Source: Golubevia sp. BC0850 (lineage: Eukaryota > Basidiomycota > Exobasidiomycetes > Golubeviales > Golubeviaceae). From it: DNA of 64,000 nt. The notes under the pieces were generated by a model, which saw only the letters and a list, made by a program, of their open reading frames with translations, did not search any database and was not told the origin of the DNA. Of this stretch, positions 1 to 14,572 are shown piece after piece. The stretch covers positions 1,116,001-1,180,000 of the forward strand of contig JAAVVG010000004.1 in NCBI GenBank assembly GCA_012976225.1, read 5' to 3'. The position numbers and the translations under genes were made by a program. The first letter of the stretch is position 1; each line of letters starts with the position of its first letter.

Positions 1-2355
1 GGTGGTGGATCAAAGAGTTATTCTTCAAAAGATGGAATTCCAACTTCCTTACTTCACACTTCGAATCAAGGAAATTCTTCAAACCTAATTTCTCCATGGA
101 ATAGAGATCTATCAAATTCCCTCTTCAAAGAATGTCTACTTTCAAATCCACTTTCCTTATCAATTCGATTGGCCTACGTTTCATTCCTATCTGGAACTCT
201 TCCATGTTCACGTTCAGCTTCATGGTCAATAGTCAAAGACATTTTAGCAGAAGCTTTCTTAGGTTCTAATCCTCAAGGTGTCAATCTTTTCGGTTCAACT
301 CAGAATGCAAAACTCTTAGCTGAAGAAGCTAGAAAAGATTCTTTCACTCTATCTGCTTTAGGTTGGGTTTATTACAATTTAGCTCTACAAGCTAAACCTG
401 GTCCTAATGCTAGAAAAGATAGAGAAAAGGGTATGTTGAGATCTGCTGATCTTTTCGATAAAGCTTTGATTGAAGATGAAAGGAATTGTTTTGCTGCTCA
501 AGGTTTGGCGATCCTTTTGGCTGAAGACGCTATTGGTGATGCTACTTTCAATTCTATCAATTCGGGTTCTCTTAATCCTTTACCTGAAAATGAAAAGACG
601 GCGAAATTGAATCAAGTTAATCAGGCTCTTTTGAGTAAGGTCAAATATTTAACTACTTTGACTACTGATCAGAGGAGGAAATTAGGGGCCGATGAAAGTT
701 TGATGTTGTTGGGTAAATTAAGAGAATTGAAAGATAGTGAAAACGTTCAGATTTGTATTGGTCATGCTAATATGATGAAGGAGGAGTTCGAGAGAGCTGG
801 GAAAGCTGTGAGTATCTTTTCTCCCCCCCCCCACCCCCCCCCCCTTTCCACTTCTCTTTTCTTGACTCTCTGACAGGAATCCCGACTTTGAATTCCATTC
901 CTCCTCGCTCTCTTTTTCACAGTTCGAACAAGCTTCTTCACGTTATCTTTGCAATTCCGATCCAACAGTTCTTCAACAACTTTCAAGAGCTACTTATGCT
1001 CAAGCCACTCGAATGGCTTCTTATGAATTGTTGGAAACTTCTTTGAATCATCTTCGATCTGCCTTGGGTTTACTTGAGGGAAGGAAAGAGAAATCAAGCT
1101 CTATTCTTCAAGAGATGAATTATGTCAAGTACAATCTTGCAGTCATTTCTCAGAAAGGATTGGCCATGCTTTACGATAAGAAACCTGAACAGAGGGATAG
1201 AGGTATGATTGAAAGAGCTGTGAAGAATGTTGAAGAAGCTCAAAGGTTAGTCATTTGTTGTGCTTCTTTTCCCTTTTTCTTTGATCCTTCGGTTTCATTT
1301 GTGGTCACTGACTTCGATCATTTCCTTTCTCCTCCTTCCAAAACAGGATCTTCGAATCTCTGGCTCCGATAGCTACTGCAGAAAAGCTGGCTCACATCTC
1401 AGCGGAAGTCTTGGAGCAACGTTCTCAATATGGTTCTACCTCTCTACTCAGAATCGCAACTCGACACTTAACGGATCAAACTGCTTATGAAGCTCGTGTG
1501 GCTTCTGCAAGAGAAGAAGTAGCAGCTGCTAAGAGAGAGAAAGAAGCAAGGATATTAGAAGAAAGAAGACTCAAAGAAGAAGACATTAAAGAGAAAGCTA
1601 GACTATTGGCAGAACAAAGAAAGAGAGATAAAGAAGAAGTTGGAACTTGGGAATACAGAAAAGATCTACCTGAAGATGGTAAAAAATCTAGAGGTGCTGG
1701 TGGTGAAAGAAAGAGAACTAAAAAGAGAGATACTGCAGCTGAAGTTGATACGGATGGTGAAATAGATGATGATGCTCTATTCGGTCCAAATAAGAATGAA
1801 AAAGATGATGAAATGAATTCTAGTGGTGGTGAATCAGAAGTTAATGAGGAGAATAAACAGAGAAAGAAAGATCAGAGAATTAAGGATTTGAAAAGGAAGA
1901 AAAGTGACGAGAAGAAAAAGTCTAAAGGTGGTGAGAAGAAGCAAAAGAAAGATAGGAAGAATAAGAAGAAAGGGAAACCTCAGTTTAGTGATGATGAAGA
2001 AGGTGGAGGTGAGGCAAAGGGAGAAAAGAATGGGGATGGTGAGAGTGAGAGTGAGAGTGGAAGTGAAGATGAGGCTCCGAAGAGGAAAAAGTCTAAGAAG
2101 GCAATCGTGAGTAGTCTTGCTTTTGCCTTGTGTTTTCGATAAGTCATTGATTTGAGCTGATCTAAATTATGTCTTGTCCTTGCCTTCCCGACAGTCGAAG
2201 AAAGCGGCAGCCCAGGAGGATGTGATCGATAGGTGAGTCTGACGCCGCCCCTTCCTTCTCTATCTGACAACCTCTAGTCTTCAAGGAAACTGACAGCAAC
2301 ATTCTTCATCTGTGTTTTCTTTTTTTTTGTCTTTCACAGTGACGAAGAAATTTAG
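1..2355 (+). CDS. CTR9: CTR9, Paf1 complex TPR subunit (5' end outside window)
   Basis: Ctr9 is the TPR scaffold of the nuclear Paf1 complex, which travels with RNA polymerase II and supports histone H2B ubiquitylation and H3K4 methylation. Five exons can be joined in phase: 1-807, 923-1245, 1347-2106, 2195-2232 and 2340-2355; the reading frame is already open at base 1, so the start lies upstream. The visible part has TPR-type helices (AAQGLAILLAEDAIGD, FEQASSRYL, EAQRIFESLAPIA), then a long charged coiled coil from about base 1500, then a Lys/Glu/Asp/Ser-rich tail ending IDSDEEI, as expected for the C terminus of this family. Intron 1 contains a C-rich run. The stop is 280 bases from the stop of the convergent secreted-protein gene. 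The family assignment is secure; the final 38-nt and 16-nt exons rest on splice signals and phase. Confidence 0.9.
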
Positions 2356-2635
2356 AGCTCTACAATGAAAATGTACTTTCTCATCCCCCCTTTGGTCCGC
2401 CTCTCTTGTCTTTTGTCTCTATCTCTCGTTGCAACAAAGTTTTCTTTCTGTTTCTAACACCCTTCTGAAGATTAAGTTCTTTGACCTCTCGCCTCTACAA
2501 TTCAGACTGTCTAGAAATCGGCAGGCGTGATGGTGTGATTTCATGGTGAAAAGTACTAGATGAAGACAAATATGATAAGGAGTCACAAGAAAAGCGAAAA
2601 ATAGGGAATCAGGTCGTAAAACTAAACAGAGATAT

Positions 2636-3374
2636 TTACATCTTGAAGGTGTAGTCACTGAAGGTTGAAGAACCGACATGAACGAAAACTGAAGGATCCT
2701 CCAAAGTTCCTGGAACAAAGGTAAACTCCTTGGATTGATAAGAGCTAGATGGGGAAGCCCTGTAGGAAAGTTGATACTCCCCATTCTTGGCGTGTAGGAG
2801 TTCCCAGTATTGGTTGGCTTGGGAGCTGTCATCAGAGAAGGAACAGTCTTCGACTTGAATGTAGTGCTCCCCAGCAGCACCGTAAGACTGGTAGCTTAAA
2901 CACTCGGTGGTAGATCCGGATAGAGTAACGTGTCCGTTCCAGAAGTCTTGTCCTTCACCGGTTCCGTGGGCAACTGCCTTTTCGAAGGTTGAGGCGCAAG
3001 CGTAGAAGTCGAAGGTTTGAGAGAAGGTCTTGGAGTTGGCACTTAGAGTGTCTTTTCCGTGGATCTTGTTGTTTCCATCGGCAGTGTCGGCGAGGTAGCT
3101 CTTGGAGGCGTTAGAGAGCTGCAATTGAGAGCGAAGGAGAGGGGCAAGAGAAAAAGGGGAAGAAATTAAGGGGTCAGGAGGAAGAAGATCAATGGATGAA
3201 AGTTAGCCTTTGCCCTGCTCTTCAGCCAAAGGAGAGCTGAGATCGAATCTTTAGAACTAGAATCACCTTTAGAACTCCAGAGTGAACCTTGTCACAGGTG
3301 ACGGTTCCAACAGCAGCTGGAGCAGCAGCGACGAGAGCTGCACCGGCGATGAGAAGAAGAGATTGAGCCAACAT
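2636..3374 (-). CDS. Small secreted cysteine-containing protein, family unknown
   Basis: I do not recognise this family. Exon 1 (3267-3374) encodes a signal peptide: MLAQSLLLIAGAALVAAAPA, with a hydrophobic core and an AAAPA cleavage region. Exon 2 (2636-3118) follows after an intron at 3119-3266 (donor GTGATT, acceptor TTGCAG), giving about 196 residues. The mature part is rich in Ser, Thr, Tyr and Phe. It holds four cysteines, in the contexts VTCDK, YACAS, TECLS and EDCSF, enough for two disulfides. No membrane segment follows the signal peptide, so secretion or wall association is likely. A TATA box lies about 130 bases upstream of the ATG. Function is unassigned; an effector-like or cell-wall protein is possible but not shown. 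Confidence 0.8.
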
Positions 3375-3502
3375 ATTTGGAGATTGATAGATCGTTTGTC
3401 TGCTGAGTATATTTGAGGTAGGTTGAAAGACTAGAGAAGAGAAGAGAAGAGGATTTGGTTGTTGATGGGAAGAACTGGAGAAGAGCACGACGAAAGCTTT
3501 CC

Positions 3503-3510
3503 CTTTTATA
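3503..3510 (-). promoter_or_regulatory. TATA box of the small secreted protein gene
   Basis: On the minus strand the sequence reads TATAAAAG, about 130 bases before the ATG at 3374. The spacing and sequence fit a fungal TATA element; no transcript data are available. Confidence 0.6.
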
Positions 3511-4516
3511 GCTCTTCCTGTGTCTTGAGCGTTCGTGCTCCTCTGCAAGACAGTTCTAAGCCGACACCAATGACCATCGAGCCTAGCTATTCCGTATCCC
3601 AATGCATTTTTTGCAGGAGAAGATATGTAGGAGGTTGGGAGCATTGGGGCTTGGGGAAACTAGGAATCCGGCCATTCTCTCTGTTGATTGATCGTTTGAC
3701 CCCGCTCTACCGCCGGTTTTGAAGGGTCAAGGGTAGCAGTCTCGGAGAAGAATGATAGCCCCTGAAAAAAAGAAGACAAGCTGAGACGCTGAGGACTGGA
3801 GGCAGTGTGTGAGCGAGATGAAAACGTCCTAGGATCTCCGATGATTCCTGCACCCATGAATCTTGACTGAGCCCGAGATGCGTTGAGGAGAATGCAGCTG
3901 TTCTCGAACCGAAAATCTCTGAGGTCACTTTGAAAGGAGACATCACCAAAATAGAAACCTAAAAGAGGCAATGCGGAATTGAGTGTTTGAGCGAGTGTGA
4001 CGGTGTGTATTTCCGTTCGAGGAGACTCTTGCTTTTGACTGTGTATCCGACGATGTATTCAGTTCTTGCTGGAGTAATCTAAGCCCATCTCCATAGGCTC
4101 GAGCCCAAAGAAAATGAAAAACAGAAGAATAGAACTCAATTGCACATGATCGAGAGAACTCGACTGCGACCTCGTCGCATTTCTCTCCAAATCCTTCGTT
4201 TGGTGAAATTCGATGTGAGAACCGAATTAAGTTGCAACTGAATTAACTTGCTTTCAAATAAAATCACAAGACCGCCACAATGGACTTTGAGAGACTCTGA
4301 CGGCCGAAGTCTTCTAACGAGAGATCTGCGAAAGCGGTGGCAACGAACAAGAGAAATTGGACCGAGGATACAAGGAGAGCGAGAGAGCCAAGGCCGGTTA
4401 TCTGGCTTCTTATCGAAGGAAAGACAGATATATAGGAGCAACAAGGGGGGGGGGTTCAGTCGTCATTCAGTCGCCTTCAGCTCTTCAGAGCTCACTCACT
4501 ATTGGAATAATCGGAA
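3511..4516. other. Intergenic stretch with no recognisable gene
   Basis: Open frames here are short and overlap on both strands without family resemblance or a believable exon chain. The right end, from about 4440, contains a run of ten G residues and then joins the 3' flank of F-box copy A. I see nothing else. Confidence 0.5.
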
Positions 4517-6200
4517 TCACAAAGGGGACATCCATCTCTCAGCCGATATGCAATCTTCTCCTTTCGAAGGGTCTCCGACTGATCAGAGGAGTTAGCAAGA
4601 GAACACGGAAAGAGCAAGACGAGGGACTTCAGCGCAAGACGGGGCAATCTTCAACAGGTCAGTTCAACTCCACTCACCCATCTCCCTTCTTTCGAACTCT
4701 CTCAAGATGACTCGCCCACCCTTGAAGATTTCTGATTTATCTAGTTCTTTCCTGCGTATCTCCCAATCCTTTCTGTCTTCCTCAGAGTCATGCACGTTTC
4801 CCGCCTAGTCCACTGGTTCCTTTGGCACTCCAACCACTTTCGATCTAGGGAAGGATCTAGAACCAAGCACTGAAGATAGATAATACTTTTCCACAAATTT
4901 TGACTTGATGCTGTCATCAGTCATCTCCTGGGCAGAATAGTAAGGGACGTAAATCGTCTCTACGTTTGGCGGTAGACTCATCTGGATGTGGTTGCGAAGA
5001 CAGAGCAGAGATGTCAAATCCAACGACCAGTTTTTGAGCGATTGGAAGAGAGAGTAATTGGTAGAAGATGCGTTGCCACGCTCCGAAAACAAGCTAAGTA
5101 GGCGAAGGTGCTTCAAACTACTTTGACTTTCATGAAGAGCCGACAGGCAGCTTGACTGAAGAAATGATCCATCTCCAGGATTATCACCACCTATGTTCAT
5201 AGAGAAAAGCTCTAACGAGGATAGCTCTTTCGTGACTTGAAGTAATCTCCAAGTTGCTTCCGTCTTTTTATTCCCTCCAATCCACTCCTCATTCAGCTCT
5301 CTAGGTAATCTACACCAAGTCCTTTCATCGGACTCTTGAAAGACAAAGTTGATCCTTAGAGCCAATTGAGTAACATTCGAAATGCCTTTGAAAGTAGACA
5401 TAAATTCTGTTAAAAAGTTGAAGTCTTCGATAGAACTAATGCAGACACCAAATGCGGCTTGACGGAGAGTTGGACAGAACATCATGATCCAGACTACATT
5501 CCTGGCTGACAGATAATCTGAAGGTCTAGGTGATCCTACTGGAGTGAAGATTCTCTTGAGCGAGTTAAAGAAAGGAAGGGCAAGTAACTTTCCAGCGACG
5601 CGGTGTTGAAATTGAGGAAGGAAAGTTGGATGAAGTATAATCAGCGATTCAAGATTGATCAAATTTCCTTTGGTTCACTATTCCGAGGCCATCTGCCACT
5701 CGAGAAGAAGCGTCTGTTAATTCTACTTGAAGGTTGGAGAAAAGGAGGAATCTTCGAACAGTCGTCTATAGGTCTGACTTTGCGACTGAGTTCTTCTTTT
5801 GACCAGCTTTCCAAAAGCTTCCCCGTTTCGTTTTAAGCATTCGTAGAGGGATAGTAAGGCTCCTATCGATACAGTGACCTCAGTTAGAAGGCTGCGTTGC
5901 CAGATCGGATGAGTCGTGGTGCAAAGCAGAGCGACGCTTCTCAGAGTCGAATCTCTCAATCTATAGTGTGTAAAAAAAGCAAGACAGTTCTTCTTGTCTT
6001 GTTTCACGTCAATCAATGAAGCTACTAGCCTTTCACGTTCTCCTTGCCTCCCTCTCTTCTTCGTTCCCACCCAGGATTGACTAAGAGTCCCTGATCTGCT
6101 TGATGATTGCATCTGTGACATCTTCTGGAATAGTAGCTAAATTCATCGGATTCTTGATCGTCAAATTTGCCTTTGAATGAGTGTCTTGATTTATATAGAG
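4517..6200 (-). pseudogene. F-box-like gene, family IPEDV, copy A (broken)
   Basis: This is one of four related loci in the window (A here, B at 13216, C at 48514, D at 35937). Reading leftwards, it holds an F-box-like start (NLATIPEDVTDAIIKQI), a second block (LRDSTLRSVALLC, then HPIWQRSLLTEVTVS), a long LRR-like region at about 4805-5662 (SLIILHPTFLPQFQHRV, VVWIMMFCPTLRQAAFGVC), and a last exon (VGDPSKGEDC) after an intron ending near 4572. Compared with copies B and C it has in-frame TAG codons after IIKQIRDS and after VGVPKEPVD, and at least one frameshift between about 5660 and 5750. Beyond the second TAG the frame stays open and matches copy B, so these are lesions and not natural ends. 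F-box proteins normally recruit substrates to SCF ubiquitin ligases; this copy is probably non-functional. Confidence 0.75.
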
Positions 6201-6466
6201 TGTGTTAATGAAGAAGTCAAGAAGAAAGGTTCCAGAAGAGAATGACTCTCTTTGAAGAAGCTCCTTCACCACTTTCTTCACTTCTGATAAGTTTCCTTCA
6301 TACAGATCTCTAACAGTTGTCTCGGGGCAGAAAAGAGCTCCAACATTTTTGGCGGGTGTTGTTCTCGGTGAGTCACAGCTTTTAACCTTCCTCTTTCCCC
6401 CTTTTACCCACTCCAATCCTTCCCCTCTTGGCCTCTTCGTCTGATATCGATCTTTCGCCCTTTTAG

Positions 6467-8756
6467 ATGCCTACACCTTCAAGGATCTCTAGAAATGAGC
6501 CAACTCCATTACCATGGGATAAGCTCATCGTCGTCTTCTTGATGAGATTGGCTGAACCAATCTCTTTCAGTATCATCTATCCTTTCATCGCTGAGAAGAT
6601 TTGGGTAGAGTTTGGAATCGCTAAGAGTAAAGCTGAAGTTGGATTTTGGGCTGGAATGATAGTGAGTCAAGGCAGGAGATAGAGCAATGGAGGGAGGACA
6701 GCGTCAGGAGTACAGAAGTTGGAATGGGGAGGGAGCAGGGGACTGTGTAACAATCTACGGCTATTGCGATGAAAACAAGAACAGAAATTTGAAATCAGAG
6801 GAGCCATCTGTTAGTCTATTGCAGTGGCTACATGCCACATCAAGTTGCAGAAGCATCATCATAGAGCTAAGCTCGGACAAGGTTAACCCGTGCTCATCTT
6901 CTCTCTCTTATTCTATAGGAATCTACCTTTGCTATCGCTCAGACTTTCACCGGTAAGTAGTTTAAAATTTTTCATGTTTGCTCCGTCGGCATGTCTGTTC
7001 ATCAAAGGCTAAAAGTAACCCCTTTCCCCCCCCCCTTTCTTCTCAGTACTCCACTGGGGACGACTTTCAGACCGAATCGGAAGAAAGAAAGTCATGCTAA
7101 TTGGCCTAGCAGGAGTAGCTTGCTCTCTGATCGGGTTCGGGTTCTCCAAGTCATTATTCACTGCCATTTTATCAAGGTCCTTAGCAGGAGCTCTTAATGG
7201 GAACGCAGCCGTCGTCAAGTCTCTAATAGGAGAGTTGACTGATATCAGTAACAATGCCAAAGGTTTCTCTCTGATTAGCGTTGGCTGGGGATTAGGAATG
7301 ACGATAGGTGAGAAAGGAGTGAGAGTTCTGAGTCTTCTTTACCTTTGCTGATGTCCTTTCCCCTCTCTTTCTCTTCCAGGTCCACTTCTTGGAGGAAATC
7401 TTTCAAGACCTGCGGAAGTGTTTCCACACCTCTTTGCTCGTCATGCTGTCTTTGGAATGGGAGGGTTCTGGGAAGCCAATCCTTATGCTCTTCCTTGCTT
7501 CGTTTCAGCTTTAATCACTGTTCTCAGTATCATTCTTGGAGCTGTGTTTTTGGAAGAAACTCTGCCTTCTATCGTAGAAAAGAAGAAGAGACAGAAGAGA
7601 AGACTAGAAGCTAGCTCTACTTATGGAGCTACAGCAACTTCCACAACTTCAACCATCAAGCCTTCAAATGGCCATTCAGCCCCTTCGCAACAAGACGAAG
7701 GAACTTCTCTCCTTCAAAATTCAAGTTCAATCTCCACAGATCCTCAACCTTCAGCAGAAGCACGAACATTCTCACTTCTGCGGATTCCACACATCCGAAA
7801 AGTTGTTCTTTCCTATGCTTTCTTGGCTTTAAGTTCAGCTTCTCTAGATGCAGTTCTAGTCTTGTTCCTTTATACTCCGATCAAACTAGGAGGTCTTTCA
7901 ATGTCGTCGAAGCAATCCGGTGCAATTCTTTCATTAACTGGGATCATTGGAACCTGCTCTCAACTTTTCTTGTTTCCTTTTCTTCAGAGAAGATTAGGAA
8001 CCGTGAAACTTTATGCTATCTGTATGAGCTTCATTCCACTAGTTCCCCTCTTACTTCCAGCTACTAATTTATTCGCTAGAGCCAATTTAAACGGCAAGGG
8101 AGAAGGGATGAGTCTACTTGGGGCTTTGATAGGAGAATTGAAGGAAGGTGGGAAGAGCAGATTTAGTGAAGAATTGGGTGAAAATGCTAAGGCTACAATC
8201 TGGGTACTTCGTGAGTAAAGCATAGCCTCAAGATCTGGGGTTTACGCTCGTGGGCTGACATCCCCTTGAATATCAAATATTTGCTCTCCTTCTCAGTCGT
8301 CGTTTCTAGCGCATGTAGAGTCATGGGAGGAATTAGCTTCTCTTGCAATACGATCATGGTGAATGACTGTGCCAAGCTCACCCAAGGAGAAGCTCTTGGA
8401 ACGCTGAATGTGAGTCGAGGTCTTTCCCTCATTTGGTTCTGTTTCAGGCTCGGCTCATTTGCTTTCTCCTACTCCCGCAATTGAATCTACAGGGTCTAGC
8501 TCAGATCGCAGCCTCCCTAATGAGAGCCATAGGACCCTACTCGGCGTCCTCGCTCTTTGCTATCTCAATCAGTCGACAGCTAGTTGGAGGAGAAATGATC
8601 TGGATAGTCCTCTTCATTCTTGGAGTGCTAGGATCTTTCGTCACTTCCAGAATTCGAAGTTTAGAAACCAAGGAGGAAGCAGAGGAGAGGACTGGGATTT
8701 TGATTGTTGAGGGGGATGAGGAGAGACACTGGGAGCAACCGTGGCCAAACAATTAA
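6467..8756 (+). CDS. Major facilitator superfamily transporter, DHA1/ZIFL-like
   Basis: A 12-helix-type membrane exporter of about 565 residues, built from six exons: 6467-6661, 6919-6952, 7047-7307, 7380-8210, 8297-8409 and 8493-8756, all in phase. The loop between helices 2 and 3 carries the MFS motif GRLSDRIGRKKVM. Other family-typical segments are GWGLGMTIGPLLGGNLS and the helix 1 region RLAEPISFSIIYPFIAEKI. A hydrophilic central loop rich in Ser, Thr and Gln (about 7590-7770) separates the two halves. The pattern is closest to the fungal drug:H+ antiporter group that includes zinc-induced-facilitator-like proteins; substrate cannot be read from sequence. Exon 2 is only 34 nt. Intron 2 ends in a ten-C run next to the acceptor. 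The start is the first ATG of the frame. Confidence 0.88.
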
Positions 8757-8975
8757 TTCGAAACTTCAAACTGTATTTTTATTTAGTTCATAGATCTTTA
8801 CTCAAATTTTCCTCGGTTCATTGACGCAGAGGACTGACCACCGGATGGTAGGCTGACGTAGCTGGCAACGTCATGGGTCCAAGAGAGGTCCAAACAGTGA
8901 ACTGTCAAGAACTCTTGGAATCCCTTGAAAGTTTGAAAAAAAATGATGAGAGGCCGACATTTTGTTATCTTTTAG

Positions 8976-10970
<1,995 letters not shown>

Positions 10971-11649
10971 ACGATTCTTCAAACTTCAAACATCTCAAGA
11001 ACTCTCATCTTTTCTCCCTTTGCTCCTTTTGAATGAAAATCTTTGGTTTGCTCCTTGTCTTCTTTGAAAACCACTCTGTTGAAAATCTGAACGTTGATGT
11101 CTTGAAATGAAATGAGATCCCTCGGTTCTGATGATTCGAGTAAGTAAAGCTATCCCGTCTGTTATTCTCCTTTCAGATATTTAGATCTATGGAAAGGAGA
11201 AGAATCATCACAAGAAGAGCTCGTGCATCGTTTGGGAGAGAGTGAAGCTCTAGAGGATCTGCCGGGCGACATACAAAAGAGCTCATTGCTTTAAGAGTTT
11301 ATGATGTAAAAAACTTCGAATTCGAAGTCGAAATCGTCAGAGTGAGAAGTAAAGACTGCGATCGCCGGCTAGATCTCGCAGAACAGAGTAGAAGAGGGTT
11401 GAAACGAGTAAATGATACAAGGGCCTATAAAGGAGACAAGTTCGATTCTTACAGCGGAAAAAGACACTAGAACCAGGAGCAGTACTTTTCAACATTCAAT
11501 CAATTCTCCCCTTGCTTTAACCACTTCGTTCCCAACAGCGACCCTATCTGATTCCGGTAGCTTTGCTAGAACCTTGGCTTCTGATTTTTTGAAATCCTTC
11601 GTTACAGTATTTCCTAGATGAAGAACCATTTCAGAACAGCCAGGTGGAT
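10971..11649. other. Intergenic stretch, no gene seen
   Basis: This is the 3' flank of SFA1 followed by sequence with only short unrelated frames. Nothing supports a gene or RNA here. Confidence 0.5.
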
Positions 11650-12845
11650 TCATGGTCTTGATGACAGCGAATCGTTTGGGTGATCGTAACCTGGATAAAG
11701 GTGGCCTAATTCCCTGGCCTCTAATCGTCTTGATAATAACATTTTAGCTAAAAGAGAAGAGTTGAATTGTTGGCTTCTGCTGAGTAGCAACTTGGTTAGG
11801 TTTGGGCATCGGTAAACCATCAAGTGTTCTAGAAGAGGATCTATAGAATAGGTTGGAAAGGATAAGAGATCTCCATTCTCTCCTAGCAGAAGCCCTCTCA
11901 AACTCTAATGTTGATCTTCCACGGAGTACACTAAGCGCTCCTGAAGGTCGATAACGTCCTTTTCAAGATCTTCATCCCCAAAATCTGCAACAGCAACTTC
12001 AAGACTGAGAATTCCCAAATTTCTACAACTTGCACTCTTCAAAAAATCAATCTCTGGAGAGGCATAAACTTCCCTTGGATTCGGGGGATCGATTAAATCG
12101 ACACTGTTGGGCTCTACTCTGCTGAGCCTAAACTTTAAGGATTTTAACTTTGGAAGGGTGTAAATCCTCGATGTCTGGAGTGGGTTGCAGCCCGAGAAAA
12201 CGTCTATATGAGTGAGACTTTCCTTACTAACTTCTGCTATAGCCATCATGTTTGCTGGAGTTGCTTCATCGTTTAGATAATCATCAAAGGAAAGGTATTG
12301 GAGTTTTGAGAACCATTCTAGATCTTGTTTGGAAATCTGTTTTGCGTCCTGTGTGGAACACTCAATTGCGAACAGAGCGAGACGACCTGGAGTCAAAGCC
12401 TTCACCTCAGAAAATTCTACTCCCTTCAAATTTAACCTTTCCAGCTGAGTGAACTTTCTAAAGAAGGAGAGATAATCTACCCAATGATGATGTGGAATGA
12501 GTCGTCGAAGGAAATTCTCAAATCCATTCTCTTGAGGGTTGATATTGATATTGATGATTCGAACTTTGGGAGAATATGACAGAATGCTATAGAATCTAAA
12601 TTGTTCAGATCTTTGAGGCTTTCCATAGTTTGATTACACAGAGTCGTAGCTGTCTGAATGGTTGCAAGACGCACGATCGGATCGTTATCGAGTTCCATCT
12701 TCAGATTTCTCCAGAACGAAGCGGTAGTTGAGGGAAGAGAATGCCAAGCTTTGGATACTAGCATGAATTCGAGGAGAGGTACAGTGTTGGAGGAGGTGCT
12801 CCTCTTGATGATGTCGGAGAAGACACTCTCTGGTATCGAAGACAT
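11650..12845 (-). pseudogene. F-box/LRR gene with frameshift and in-frame stop
   Basis: The ATG at 12845 opens a clear F-box: MSSIPESVFSDIIKRS, then LEFMLVSKAWHSLPSTTASF. The frame continues to about 12600, but the best protein then moves to another frame (SYSPKVRIININ, NPQENGFENFLRRLIPHHHW) and runs with LRR-like text (FTQLERLNLKGVEF, LPKLKSLKFRLSRVEP) to a TAG at 11905-11907. The same frame reopens straight after that stop with more LRR-like sequence (LEHLMVYRCPNLTKLLLS) to 11650. I could not place a convincing GT-AG intron across the frame change. One frameshift plus one internal stop suggests a decayed gene. A less likely alternative is a functional shorter gene with an unrecognised intron. 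It is unrelated in detail to the IPEDV family. Confidence 0.6.
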
Positions 12846-13215
12846 GGCGAACCGCGAGAGCGAGACGTATTAGTTCGGTGAGTTCAATCGACTTCGTGAG
12901 AAAGACTGCGACGATTAGAGAAACTTACAGATTTCCGAGAACGGTCAACGGTCAACCTTGAAAGAGAGTGTAAGGATTGAGGAAGATGGAAGGATGGGAT
13001 CGGGACGAGAAATCAAGTTGTTAGAGATGCTGTCGCAAGAGCCCCTCATCAGCCTCTATTCTCTCTCCAAATTTCATGTTTGGTTCTCGAATCAAAGATT
13101 GATTGTCAGTTCGATGATCGCACTTGGGACGGGGAGCAGAGAGCTCCTTCAAAAGAGCAAATTTTCACAGTTCTACTTCTTCCCTCACGAACATTCACTT
13201 CTTCTCTTGCAAACG

Positions 13216-14572
13216 ATGGAGAAAGTCCAAAATGTCGATTCAGAGTTCAAATCCAAGACTCCTATAAGCTTGGATTCTATTCCAGAAGATGTGACGATGG
13301 TCATTATCAAGTTCGTTGAGAGTTGGGGTGAATCGGGTGGGAACAAAGAAGAGAGGGAGGCAAGGAGAAAGTGAGTATTAGGCTAATAGTAGCTTCATTG
13401 GTTGACATGGATCATAACCAGAACAAATCACTTGATCTTGACTCTTTGCATACTACAGATTGATGAATTTCACTCTCAGGAGCGTCGCTCTGCTTTGCAC
13501 CAAGACTCATCCAATCTGGCAAAGCAGCCTTCTGTCCGACGTCACCATTACTCTAAAGACCTTCTTTTCTCTCTGCGACTGCTTAGAACGGAACGGTGAA
13601 GGTTATGGCGGGCTCATCTAATCGCTCAAATACAAGCGACATGGGGAGCTCTCGAGTACAGATACAGAGATACAGGCAGCCGCTGAAAGGTTCGCATCCT
13701 TCTCGAACCTTGCTTCAGAATCATTAGAATTGAAGTTCAAGGACGGTATGTAAGTAGTAAACCAATTTATAGTTGTGAGGCTTCTCGGTCTTCAATCACT
13801 CATCATCTTCCAACCGCATTTCCTTCCTCAACTTCAACACCGCAACACCGAGTCGACGGAAAGTCTCTCCCACTTCCATTCTTCACTAATAACTCTCTCG
13901 AAAAAAAACTGTTTGTTTGGTTGGGAAATGGGGATCCCTCCCAATGCCCTGCTTCGAATTACAAAGGAATTATCATCATTAGAGCTTGTCTTCCAAGACG
14001 GGGATCGAAATCCAGGAGATGAATCTCAGGTCCCCTTCAATCGCTTAAGATTTGGTCGTTAGACATCAATATTTTGGTCTGTCTTCATCGTTACAAGTAG
14101 ACGAGTGTGCCCCCCCCCCCAACCTAGAGATGATGTACATCCCTGGCTACGGGGCTGATGAAATGACTGAGGGCAGCATCAGGTCAAGTTTTATGGAAGG
14201 GTACTATCTATCCTCTCTTCTCACATCTAGATCTTTCCCTAGATTGAAAGTGGTTGGAGTACCAAAGGAACCAGTGAATTTCGATGGAGACGTGCTTGAT
14301 TCTGAGCAATGTAGAAAAGATTGGGAGAGGCGCAGGACAGATTTGAAAAGACTAGAAATCTTCAAGAGTGGGAGGGTCACCTTGAGAGAGTTTGGGCGGG
14401 GAGAGACGGGTGAGTAGCGGTGTTGTTGGGTTACTTCAAGATCCCTCTTTCTTTAGCTGAGGCTCCTCGTCTATCTCTTTCCATACTCCTCTCTGAAATT
14501 TCATGAACAGTCGGCGACCCTTTGAAAGGAGAAGATTGTGTATCGACGTCCACATAGATGTACCCTTGGTGA
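13216..14572 (+). pseudogene. F-box-like gene, family IPEDV, copy B (broken, internally deleted)
   Basis: The start MEKVQNVDSEFKSKTPISL leads into SIPEDVTMVIIKFVESW, with a good donor at about 13370. The second exon (from about 13460) reads RLMNFTLRSVALLC and HPIWQSSLLSDVTIT, then stops early at about 13620 where copy A continues. Later blocks are GLQSLIIFQPHFLPQLQHR, a shortened LRR-like middle that lacks the CPTL segment of copies A and C, ELSSLELVFQDGDRNPGDES, then VVGVPKEPVNFDGDV and FKSGRVTLREF. A donor at about 14412 and acceptor near 14510 lead to the shared last exon VGDPLKGEDC, which has an extra stop before the stop position shared by all copies (14570-14572). A ten-C run sits at about 14109. 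Sequence upstream of the ATG also matches copies C and D. Confidence 0.72.

Noticed and set aside
3660-3971. Minus-strand frame of about 100 codons
   Set aside because: Overlapped by another frame of equal quality, and neither resembles a known protein or continues through splice sites.
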